DNA of 6,477 bases from Neisseriales bacterium (GTDB lineage Bacteria; Pseudomonadota; Gammaproteobacteria; Burkholderiales; UBA11063), in the NCBI GenBank assembly GCA_003538525.1, contig DPRZ01000269.1:1-6477 (forward strand). The letters are read 5' to 3'. The translations under genes and the position numbers were made by a program. The notes beneath the pieces are model-generated. The model saw nothing but the letters and a program-made list of their open reading frames with translations. It ran no database searches and was not told the origin of the DNA. Below, piece after piece: positions 1 through 5,758 of this stretch; positions within the stretch are counted from its first letter, which is position 1, and every line of letters starts with the position of its first letter.

Positions 1-783
1 GATTGGGTGTCATTTGCTTTTCAATTTCATCATGGTGTTGCCAGTGATAAGCAAATTAATTTGGCTGGTTTAGGTGATTATATTGGCAGCTTACTTGGCG
101 CGGCTAATCCGTTCATTTCTATACCATTGTTGGTTTTTATTTATATTAAACGCAAACAGATTTTACATGACCAGCGCTATTTATTCCTATTAAGTATTTT
201 CATTTTTGTAACTTTATTTTTTGCGTATAATAGCCTATATAAATTTATGGAAGCTAATTGGGTTGCACCAGCGTTTATTGGCGGAATTATATTTCTAGCG
301 GCTTGTCTGGCTGAGTATAATATAAAATGGGTTTATCGCGTTGCAATTGGCTTGGTTTTGATTTTATTACCCGTTGTTAAAATGCCTGAAGTGTTTGTTC
401 CTCGCGAATATCAAAGTAAAATCCCTGCCGTGAATGCTTTTATGGGCAATGCCGAGTTATATCATCAAATTAAAATTAATGATATTCAAGCTGGGGATGT
501 ACTTTTATCTTGCGATTATGGTAATGCTTCACGCGGTTGGTATTATTTAAATTTAGGACGAACTTATGTATTAAGTAATTTTAAATATAGTAACAGTTAT
601 TCGGATTGGAATGCAGGATTACAATTACCAATTAAGAATGCAGTTTATTTTTGTGATGGTAACGATGCAGTTTATTTAGAACAACTCAAAGTATATTTTA
701 AACACATTCAACCATTGGCAACGGTTGGTTATCACAATAGCTTTGTAAATAATAGATTATACGTTTATCGTTTAAGCAATTAG
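1..783 (+). CDS. GT39/PMT-like membrane glycosyltransferase, C-terminal part (5' end outside window)
   Basis: The reading frame is open from base 1, so the protein starts upstream; a GTG at base 7 is not a credible start because the preceding codons (Asp-Trp) belong to a family-typical stretch, DWVSFAFQFHHG. Seen: about 260 residues with four hydrophobic segments (about residues 27-50, 58-79, 88-104 and 110-126 from base 1), an EANWVAPAF motif at 84-92, and then a hydrophilic tail of about 130 residues containing CDYGNASRGWYYL. Known: GT39/PMT_2 (ArnT-like) enzymes carry a similar NW-PA motif before the late helices and a C-terminal periplasmic domain, and they move a sugar from a polyprenyl-phosphate donor to lipid A, protein or glycan. 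Inferred: the donor is made by the polyprenol-phosphate glycosyltransferase encoded 19 bp downstream, probably in one operon. The acceptor cannot be read from the sequence, and the catalytic N-terminal loops lie outside the window. Confidence 0.75.
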   Translation, partial: DWVSFAFQFHHGVASDKQINLAGLGDYIGSLLGAANPFISIPLLVFIYIKRKQILHDQRYLFLLSIFIFVTLFFAYNSLYKFMEANWVAPAFIGGIIFLAACLAEYNIKWVYRVAIGLVLILLPVVKMPEVFVPREYQSKIPAVNAFMGNAELYHQIKINDIQAGDVLLSCDYGNASRGWYYLNLGRTYVLSNFKYSNSYSDWNAGLQLPIKNAVYFCDGNDAVYLEQLKVYFKHIQPLATVGYHNSFVNNRLYVYRLSN

Positions 784-802
784 ATTTTAGAGGGAAATAC
801 GA

Positions 803-1531
803 ATGAAAAAAATGATTATTATTGCGACTTATAATGAAAAAGATAATATTGAGAAGATGTTAGCTGAGGTTTATGAAAATGTTCCAGATGTACATGTGTT
901 AGTAATTGATGATAATTCACCTGATAAAACCTATGAAATTGTTGAGAATTTGACTGCCACTAAATACTCAGGTAAACTATTTTTAATTAAACGTGCTGGT
1001 AAGTTAGGCTTAGGGACAGCCTATGTAGCTGGATTTAATTGGGGTTTGGCGCGTGATTATGATGCAATTGGTCAAATGGATGCAGATTTTTCTCATAACC
1101 CTAAATATCTCCCAAGTATGTTTGAAGCCTTAAAAACCTATGATTTAGTTTTGGGTAGCCGGTATGTCGCGGGTGGTGGAGTTGTGAATTGGAGTTTAAA
1201 ACGTAAGCTAATTAGTCGTGGTGGCAGTTTGTATGCCAAAATAATTTTGGGGTTGCCACAAAATGATTTAACTGGTGGATTTAAGTGTTTTAGACGTGAG
1301 GTTTTAGAAACAATTGATGTAAATCAATTAAAGTCAACTGGTTATAGTTTTCAAATTGAAACAACTTATAAAACCTATTTGAATGGCTTTAAAATAAAAG
1401 AAATACCGATTATTTTTGAGGATCGTGTGCTTGGGGTCTCAAAAATGTCAGGTAATATTTTCAAAGAAGCTATTTTAATGGTTTTAGCACTGCGTAAGAA
1501 TCGCGATAGCTTTATAAAACCTAGAAAATAA
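803..1531 (+). CDS. Polyprenol-phosphate glycosyltransferase, DPM1-type GT2 (probable polyprenyl-phosphate mannose synthase)
   Basis: A complete 242-residue GT-A enzyme of family GT2. The start is ATG 803, with AGGG at 791-794 giving 8-bp spacing. Motifs in order: ATYNEKDN (8-15), the nucleotide-binding DDNSPDKT (36-43), the metal-binding DAD inside QMDADFSHNP (91-100), GSRYVAGG (118-125) and DLTGGFK (155-161). This set and its spacing are those of dolichol/polyprenol-phosphate mannose synthases. There is no C-terminal membrane pair, so this is the short, peripheral DPM1-like form that works on the cytoplasmic face. Expected reaction: NDP-sugar (GDP-mannose in the best-known members) plus polyprenyl phosphate gives polyprenyl-phosphate sugar. 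The actual sugar is uncertain, since Francisella FlmF-type relatives use glucose or GalNAc. The gene follows the GT39-like gene by 19 bp, which fits a donor-maker and donor-user pair, and it is followed directly by a terminator. Confidence 0.88.
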   Translation: MKKMIIIATYNEKDNIEKMLAEVYENVPDVHVLVIDDNSPDKTYEIVENLTATKYSGKLFLIKRAGKLGLGTAYVAGFNWGLARDYDAIGQMDADFSHNPKYLPSMFEALKTYDLVLGSRYVAGGGVVNWSLKRKLISRGGSLYAKIILGLPQNDLTGGFKCFRREVLETIDVNQLKSTGYSFQIETTYKTYLNGFKIKEIPIIFEDRVLGVSKMSGNIFKEAILMVLALRKNRDSFIKPRK

Positions 1532-1542
1532 TGCTTAAATTA

Positions 1543-1572
1543 AAAACCCAGCCACAATGATGGCTGGGTTTT
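1543..1572. terminator. Bidirectional intrinsic terminator between convergent genes
   Basis: A perfect 12-bp inverted repeat: AAAACCCAGCCA (1543-1554) pairs with TGGCTGGGTTTT (1561-1572) around a 6-base loop, CAATGA. The GC-rich core is flanked by A's on the left and T's on the right, so the hairpin has a U-tract in either direction. It lies between the stop of the polyprenol-phosphate glycosyltransferase (1531) and the stop of lapB (1575), and probably ends both transcripts. Confidence 0.93.
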
Positions 1573-1574
1573 GT

Positions 1575-2741
1575 TTAGCTTTCTGTATTGTTTGGACTAA
1601 TACTTTCCCATGAGTAACATGCAGGGCATTGCCAAAAGAAGGTTTTTGATTTAAAATTACAACAACCACAGCTATATGAGGACAGTTTGCTATTATATTT
1701 AAGTAGAATGTTTTTTATTTGTTCGGCATCACGTTTTCCATCTTGAGTTTCTAAGGCATTAACTCGTGCATCAATTAACAGTGCCGCAATTTTAGCATTT
1801 GGAGTGTGTAACATCGCTGTTCTTAAATATTCTAGGGTTGATTCCGGGCTATCGTAGCTGGTTAATTTTTGATAAACAAAATCATGCATGTTTAGTTTAG
1901 GATAGAGCGTAACATAGCCTTTAATCAACGTAATGCATTCTTTAGTCTTATTGAGGCGCAAGTAGGCATCAAACATTTTATCCATGATTAACGGTAAATA
2001 TTGATAATTTTGTTTCTCAATCGCTTGCCAAGTTTGAATTGCGTCAGCATAATTTTCTAAGTTATAAAATACTTCACCAAGTAAAATATTGGCACGCACG
2101 CATTTACGATTAGTTTCTAGTGCAGTGTGAGCAAATTCTTGGGCTTTAATCAGTGAAGATTTAATGATAGCTTCTTGAGCCAATTCACAATTAAACTGAG
2201 CAACTTCAGTATGGAAACTAAAATCTGAGTTAGCTAATTTTTTAGCTGTTTCAATCGCGTCACCCCAATTTTTGTCTTGTTGATAAATTAACAAGAGCAT
2301 TTCAAGTGCTTGATGGCTATAGAGGTTGCTATTCATTAATTGGATAAGAATTGATTCAGCTCGGTCAATTAATCCAGCTTTTTGGAAGTCTAGAGCCAAC
2401 TCAAGGCGGATTTTATCTTTAATTTCATTTGACATAACATATTGTGATGCCAGTAATTTTGTATGTAATTTTATGGCTAAATCATTTTCACCACGCTTGC
2501 GATAGAGACGTCCAAGGCTAAATTGCGGGTCAATTAGTTGCGGCTCTTGCTCGATAAGTTGTTTTAATTCATCACTGGCAATGCCTGTTTTATTATCAAC
2601 TAAGGCATCTAAGCCATCAAAAATTCGTTGTGGCAGCTGCTTTGCTTGTTTTAGGACTACTTTCATATCGATTCGTCCAGCAAACCAGCCGAAAGCAAAA
2701 AAGAGAGGTGTTATTAATAACCAAATTACGAGAATATCCAA
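1575..2741 (-). CDS. lapB: Lipopolysaccharide assembly protein B (LapB/YciM)
   Basis: A 388-residue protein, close to the 389 of E. coli LapB. Residues 2-20 form a single N-terminal membrane anchor (MDILVIWLLITPLFFAFGWF), followed by a long helical region of TPR-like repeats (about 55-345; for example FSLGRLYRKRGENDLAIKLH) and a C-terminal rubredoxin-like metal knuckle. The knuckle cysteines are C358 and C361, with an extra C360 between them, and C372 and C375 in WQCPAC. Known: in E. coli, LapB is an inner-membrane protein facing the cytoplasm that delivers LpxC to the FtsH protease, curbs LPS synthesis and gathers LPS assembly factors. The start is TTG at 2741-2739: an in-frame stop lies just upstream, GGAG sits 9 bases before TTG, and the N-terminus lines up with the family. 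The next Met (residue 26) would lose the anchor. The gene follows lapA by 17 bp and ends at the shared terminator. ftsH lies about 3 kb away on the other strand. Confidence 0.94.
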   Translation of the reverse strand: MDILVIWLLITPLFFAFGWFAGRIDMKVVLKQAKQLPQRIFDGLDALVDNKTGIASDELKQLIEQEPQLIDPQFSLGRLYRKRGENDLAIKLHTKLLASQYVMSNEIKDKIRLELALDFQKAGLIDRAESILIQLMNSNLYSHQALEMLLLIYQQDKNWGDAIETAKKLANSDFSFHTEVAQFNCELAQEAIIKSSLIKAQEFAHTALETNRKCVRANILLGEVFYNLENYADAIQTWQAIEKQNYQYLPLIMDKMFDAYLRLNKTKECITLIKGYVTLYPKLNMHDFVYQKLTSYDSPESTLEYLRTAMLHTPNAKIAALLIDARVNALETQDGKRDAEQIKNILLKYNSKLSSYSCGCCNFKSKTFFWQCPACYSWESISPNNTES

Positions 2742-2750
2742 GTTTAATTA

Positions 2751-2754
2751 CTCC
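2751..2754 (-). promoter_or_regulatory. Ribosome binding site that fixes the TTG start of lapB
   Basis: On the minus strand GGAG (2754 to 2751) is followed by nine bases, TAATTAAAC, and then TTG. The in-frame TAA inside that spacer rules out any start further upstream. The site lies in the 17-bp gap after the lapA stop, so lapB translation is probably partly coupled to lapA. Confidence 0.75.
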
Positions 2755-2758
2755 AGTG

Positions 2759-3037
2759 TTAAATTATTTGATCGATCTTGTCATGTGCTTCTTGTTGCTT
2801 CGTAAGCTGTTTTTTTAATTTATTAATTTGACTTTTAAGGTTTAAGTTATTCATAAATCCAAACAGCATTCCAAGCATTAAACCACCTAAAGCAAAAATT
2901 GCTAAAGTTATAATTAATGGTAATTTTAAAGTGTAAATACCAAGGAAGTTAAACTCGACCGATTGCATATTGTTGATAGCTAAAACTAATAGGATAATGA
3001 ATACGATTACACGGAGAATAATCTGAAATATTTTCAT
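2759..3037 (-). CDS. lapA: Lipopolysaccharide assembly protein A (LapA, DUF1049)
   Basis: A 92-residue inner-membrane protein, close to the usual 90-105 residues. Two hydrophobic helices (about 5-23 and 38-62) flank a short loop with the family-typical NNMQSVEFNFLG (22-33). A charged, heptad-like tail (about 66-90, rich in Lys and Gln) probably forms a cytoplasmic coiled coil. The start ATG at 3037 is preceded by AGGAG (3051-3047) at 9-base spacing, a strong site. Known: LapA is the membrane partner of LapB in LPS assembly, and the two genes are almost always adjacent. Here lapA is first in a lapA-lapB operon read from a candidate promoter near 3080-3088. It lacks the rpsA-ihfB genes that precede it in many betaproteobacteria, or the pgpB gene in E. 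coli. Confidence 0.9.
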   Translation of the reverse strand: MKIFQIILRVIVFIILLVLAINNMQSVEFNFLGIYTLKLPLIITLAIFALGGLMLGMLFGFMNNLNLKSQINKLKKQLTKQQEAHDKIDQII

Positions 3038-3079
3038 GCGCGTTAACTCCTCGATTAGAATATAGTGATAATTAATATG

Positions 3080-3088
3080 ATTATACCA
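3080..3088 (-). promoter_or_regulatory. Extended -10 promoter candidate for lapAB
   Basis: On the minus strand TGGTATAAT occupies 3088 to 3080: a perfect TATAAT with the upstream TGn of extended -10 promoters. No good -35 hexamer stands 17 bp upstream (CAGATT), which is tolerable for an extended -10. Transcription would start near 3073, giving a leader of about 35 bases before the lapA start. Confidence 0.6.
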
Positions 3089-3195
3089 TAAGTATATTAC
3101 CTAATCTGCGTAAACTTGTTTGATTCTAGCAATGTAATCATATGATAGATTAAGTTCATAGATGGAACATAAAGTATATTAGATTTATTCAATTT

Positions 3196-3252
3196 AAATA
3201 GCTATCGTAAATTTGTATGATTTTGGGATTAGGCGTCAAAATTAAGCTATTT
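3196..3252. repeat. Nested inverted repeats (possible stem-loop)
   Basis: AAATAGCT (3196-3203) pairs with AGCTATTT (3245-3252). Inside it ATTTTG (3220-3225) pairs with CAAAAT (3237-3242) around an 11-base loop. The right arm runs into a T-rich stretch (GTTTTGTTT). It lies upstream of the right-hand promoter candidate, so it could be an operator, the end of an unannotated transcript, or chance in AT-rich DNA. Confidence 0.35.
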
Positions 3253-3287
3253 GTTTTGTTTCTCACAATGGGCTCTAATTGTAAATA

Positions 3288-3296
3288 TGCTATAAT
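3288..3296 (+). promoter_or_regulatory. Extended -10 promoter candidate for the transporter-rlmE operon
   Basis: TGCTATAAT combines a consensus TATAAT (3291-3296) with TGn. The -35 region is poor (TGGGCT near 3269). The predicted transcript start, near 3303, leaves a leader of about 143 bases before ATG 3446, and that leader can fold (see 3303-3358). Confidence 0.55.
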
Positions 3297-3302
3297 TGTT
3301 GG

Positions 3303-3358
3303 CATATTCAATTGAAATAGGTATTTTTCTATCCAGCGGGTTAGATTATTTGAATATG
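3303..3358 (+). other. Possible structured 5' leader element
   Basis: A perfect 9-bp inverted repeat, CATATTCAA (3303-3311) and TTGAATATG (3350-3358), would close a domain that begins almost exactly at the predicted transcript start. Inside it TCTATCC (3328-3334) pairs with GGGTTAGA (3338-3345) with one bulged T, one G-U pair and an AGC loop. It matches no riboswitch class I know. The pairing is seen in the sequence; transcription and function are inference. Confidence 0.4.
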
Positions 3359-3445
3359 TGCGTCTTAATTAAAGACTAAAGACTTTTTAATCTGCTCAAG
3401 TGTTAATATTCTTGATCTTCTTTTTCAACTGTTTTGGGTAATTGC

Positions 3446-5044
3446 ATGCATTTATTAAATATCACCAATCTTGATTACATTTTAATGACTATTTTATTTG
3501 GTCTAATCGTAGCGATTTCATATAGTTTTCGGCGTAAAAATTCTGGAAGTAGCGATTATCTAATGATTGAAAAACATCGTCTGAATGGCTTTGTTGGTTA
3601 CTTCAGTGGCGCTAGTGTTGGGTTGATTGAATTTTTAGTTCTAACGAGCTATGGCGCCTATCTTGGTTTGCCCGCGTTATGTTTATTTATCCCTGTGTTT
3701 TTATTCAGTATCTTAGTTTACGATCAATTATTAAGTCGAAAAAATTATTTTGAACCGATCACTTTGGCCAAGGTTAGTTCATACAATTCGCGATTTATCT
3801 TTGGGTGTTATGCGCTATTTCTACTTTTAGCATCTGGCGTTGCCATTGCCATTATGGTTACGTTATTGAAAAGCTTGCTTGGCTGGGAATTTGCAAACAG
3901 TACTTTATCCATGATGGGGTTAATTGCAATTTGTTTATTGGTTGGTGGAGTGATTAGCGTAGTTTATAATCAAATTTTGGTTACAATAGTGACAACCGCT
4001 TTGGTGTTGCTCGTGTTGGTGCTTAGCTATCAAGCGTTGGGAGCCAGTGAATTTGTTAATAATTTGCATGCAGTTGCACTTAGTAATCAGTTAGTTGCTG
4101 ATAAATTTACCAAATTGAATCTTTTGAGTATTAATAGTGACTTGTGGTTGCTGTTATTGGCTAGTGGTGTGTTTATTCTATTAAATCCACTTTACTTCGT
4201 AAAACTCAAGCAAGCTCAACAAATCTATCCAGTCAAGAAATCAGCTGGGCGTTTTTGGCAGTTATTAATTTTATCAATGATGATTTTGCTCGGGGTTTTT
4301 GCTTTGGCAACGCCAAACACACAGCCTCAATTAGACGGGCAAAAAATCATTACACAACAGACTCGTTTAGAAGATGGTTCAGTTGGTTACATCGTTAAAG
4401 CGATTAGCTCTGATACACCGTCTCAACAACGTGGGATTATTCCGTTGCAGTTGGACAATGATAACCAAGTAACTTCATTAGACAGTTCTCAAAGTGTTTT
4501 TGACTTTAGTAGCGCTGGTTTAGTTATGGTAAAACATGCTTTACCGTATGCGTTTGTATCTTTATTTATTATCGCATTGTTATTTTATAAAACAATTTCT
4601 GAGATGATTTCGTTTATTACGATTATTGCAATTCGGGGTTTCTATACGCCTTATTATAACAAAACTAAAGAGGATTTAGAAAATTTATGGGCGGCTAGAG
4701 TTTTTCTGTTTATGTTTATGGTCTTGGCAATTAGTATCGGGCTAGTCTTGTATAAATTCTTTGATTTATATTATATGTTCGGATTATTACTAATGTTAGG
4801 CTTGCCAATTTTACTTAACTTAATTGGTTTAAGGAGTAATTGGTGTGTTGACTTAGCAGCTTATTTATTTATTTTGTTTGTGTTGCTCTGTAATAATGTT
4901 TCTGGAGTGCCGCATTTATTTGGAGTTATTAGTTTGCCAAGCTTATGGGGGATGATTAAATTTAGCGCTTTAATTATCAGTGGTGGGTATGTTGTATTTT
5001 TTGGAATTACTCGCTTGTTACAACGAGGTCGTGCAAATGACTGA
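3446..5044 (+). CDS. Divergent sodium:solute symporter (SSS)-like transporter, substrate unknown
   Basis: A 532-residue integral membrane protein with about 12-13 hydrophobic helices. Start choice: ATG 3446 is preferred; an in-frame TTG at 3434 would add only four residues, and neither start has a strong ribosome site. SSS-like features: the N-terminal pattern DYILMTILFGLIVAISYSF, the charged loop with SSDYLMIEKHRLNG (about 35-48), a small-residue-rich helix (YFSGASVGLIEF), GGVISVVYNQ, and a late segment in which a helix is followed by PYYNKTKEDLENLWAARV, like the DIY-to-R stretch of SSS proteins. Oddities: where the family has its Ser/Thr-rich sodium-site helix, this protein reads FYKTISEM (about 380-387), with a lysine. 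A hydrophilic loop of about 75 residues (292-366) precedes that helix. I did not recognise the substrate. The stop overlaps rlmE by 8 bp, so the two are probably co-transcribed. A related APC-fold family remains possible. Confidence 0.6.
   Translation: MHLLNITNLDYILMTILFGLIVAISYSFRRKNSGSSDYLMIEKHRLNGFVGYFSGASVGLIEFLVLTSYGAYLGLPALCLFIPVFLFSILVYDQLLSRKNYFEPITLAKVSSYNSRFIFGCYALFLLLASGVAIAIMVTLLKSLLGWEFANSTLSMMGLIAICLLVGGVISVVYNQILVTIVTTALVLLVLVLSYQALGASEFVNNLHAVALSNQLVADKFTKLNLLSINSDLWLLLLASGVFILLNPLYFVKLKQAQQIYPVKKSAGRFWQLLILSMMILLGVFALATPNTQPQLDGQKIITQQTRLEDGSVGYIVKAISSDTPSQQRGIIPLQLDNDNQVTSLDSSQSVFDFSSAGLVMVKHALPYAFVSLFIIALLFYKTISEMISFITIIAIRGFYTPYYNKTKEDLENLWAARVFLFMFMVLAISIGLVLYKFFDLYYMFGLLLMLGLPILLNLIGLRSNWCVDLAAYLFILFVLLCNNVSGVPHLFGVISLPSLWGMIKFSALIISGGYVVFFGITRLLQRGRAND
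5025..5028 (+). promoter_or_regulatory. Ribosome binding site that fixes the rlmE start
   Basis: GAGG inside the end of the transporter gene stands 8 bases before ATG 5037. It supports that start over the longer frame opening at 4980, whose extra 19 residues are read through transporter codons and do not resemble RlmE. Confidence 0.75.
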
Positions 5045-5681
5045 TAAAACAGTAAAAATCAAGAAAAATAAGAGTATTAAAGCCTGGGTTCATCAACATG
5101 TTAACGATATTTATGTAAATCAAGCACAAAAGGTAGGTTATCGTTCACGTGCAGCATACAAGCTACTTGAAATTGATGAGCAAGAGAACGTTTTTCACAA
5201 TGTGTTGACTGTCGTTGATTTGGGTTGCGCACCAGGTAGCTGGTCACAAGTCTCATTGCAAAAAGTAGGTGACAAGGGTCGTGTTGTAGGTGTTGATTTA
5301 TTAGACATGCAGCCGTTAGCTAATTTAAACTTCATTCAAGGTGATTTTACAGAGCAAATAACCTTGGATAAGTTGCTCCTTAGCATTGAACATCGTAAGG
5401 TGGATTTGGTGATTTCTGATATGGCACCAAATTTAAGTGGCATAAAAGGCGTTGATCAAGCACGTGGCGCATATTTGATCGAACTAGTACTTGATTTTGC
5501 TAAAGGTTATTTAAAGACTAATGGGCACTGCATTATTAAAGTATTTCATGGTTCAGAATTTGATAATTTGGTTAAATTGGCGCGTACTTTATTTACTCAA
5601 GTACTTATTCGTAAGCCTGATGCATCGCGGAGCAAGAGCAGTGAAACCTACTTACTTTGCAAGTTTAAGAAGCAGTTGTGA
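5037..5681 (+). CDS. rlmE: 23S rRNA (uridine-2552) 2'-O-methyltransferase RlmE (FtsJ/RrmJ)
   Basis: A 214-residue SAM-dependent methyltransferase, close to the 209 of E. coli RlmE. It methylates the ribose of U2552 in the A-loop of 23S rRNA during late 50S assembly. Seen: the SAM-binding loop VVDLGCAPGSW (59-69), the acidic end of strand 2 (GVDLLDM, 85-91), and the K-D-K-E catalytic set as K42 (SRAAYKL), D128 (SDMAPN), K168 (IIKVFHG) and E203 (SSETYLL). All four are shifted by +4 relative to E. coli K38/D124/K164/E199, so the core spacing is identical. The basic N-terminus (KIKKNK) is the expected RNA-binding tail. The start ATG 5037 overlaps the upstream transporter gene by 8 bp. ftsH follows, as in E. 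coli, after a 77-bp gap. The heat-shock promoter seen upstream of this pair in E. coli is not evident here. Confidence 0.96.
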   Translation: MTDKTVKIKKNKSIKAWVHQHVNDIYVNQAQKVGYRSRAAYKLLEIDEQENVFHNVLTVVDLGCAPGSWSQVSLQKVGDKGRVVGVDLLDMQPLANLNFIQGDFTEQITLDKLLLSIEHRKVDLVISDMAPNLSGIKGVDQARGAYLIELVLDFAKGYLKTNGHCIIKVFHGSEFDNLVKLARTLFTQVLIRKPDASRSKSSETYLLCKFKKQL

Positions 5682-5687
5682 TATAAT
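5679..5687 (+). promoter_or_regulatory. Extended -10 promoter candidate for ftsH
   Basis: TGATATAAT overlaps the rlmE stop codon (5679-5681): a perfect TATAAT preceded by TGn. TTGCAA at 5657-5662 could be a weak -35 with a long 19-bp spacer. The start would be near 5694, giving a leader of about 65 bases. A second bare TATAAT at 5738-5743 lies too near the ftsH start for a normal leader and has no good -35. No CCCCAT-like heat-shock -10 was found. Confidence 0.45.
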
Positions 5688-5700
5688 CATCGGTCTGTGC

Positions 5701-5731
5701 TTGGTAATAAGTATTAAAATAAATTTACCAA
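5701..5731 (+). repeat. 7-bp inverted repeat in the ftsH leader
   Basis: TTGGTAA (5701-5707) and TTACCAA (5725-5731) are perfect inverted copies around 17 AT-only or nearly AT-only bases. This lies just downstream of the candidate ftsH promoter and could form a weak leader hairpin or bind a dimeric regulator. It has no GC-rich stem or T-tract, so it is not a convincing terminator. Confidence 0.4.
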
Positions 5732-5758
5732 AAATCTTATAATTTAATGGATTAATCT

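Larger units (their letters stand above)
3038..3433. other. Intergenic region between divergent operons, no credible gene
   Basis: These 396 bases are very AT-rich and separate the lapAB operon (leftward) from the transporter-rlmE operon (rightward). I read all frames. The only short frames are 32 codons (3217-3315, +) and 38 codons (3189-3305, -); neither has a ribosome binding site or a recognisable family. The region holds one extended -10 promoter candidate in each direction, a possible structured leader (3303-3358), a nested inverted repeat (3196-3252), a 10-bp palindrome ATCATATGAT (3137-3146), and two copies of AAGTATATTA (3090-3099 and 3172-3181). No tRNA-like or known riboswitch pattern was recognised. 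Confidence 0.7.

Noticed and set aside
2581..2818. Plus-strand frames opposite the start of lapB and the end of lapA
   Set aside because: They are antisense shadows of two well-supported genes and have no ribosome sites or family features.
3189..3305. Minus-strand frame of 38 codons (MPTIIAYLQLEP...)
   Set aside because: No ribosome site, no family resemblance, and it lies in the divergent regulatory region.
3217..3315. Plus-strand frame of 32 codons, hydrophobic (MILGLGVKIKLF...)
   Set aside because: It has no ribosome binding site, no recognisable family, and it runs through the promoter candidate at 3288-3296. AT-rich noise is more likely.
3434..3445. TTG at 3434 as the start of the transporter
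   Set aside because: It adds four residues without a better ribosome site; ATG 3446 is simpler.
4980..5036. Longer rlmE start within the transporter gene
   Set aside because: The extra 19 residues are unlike RlmE, and GAGG is correctly placed for ATG 5037.
5521..5742. Plus-strand frame in another phase over the 3' end of rlmE
   Set aside because: It is a shadow of the conserved rlmE coding sequence and has no recognisable product.
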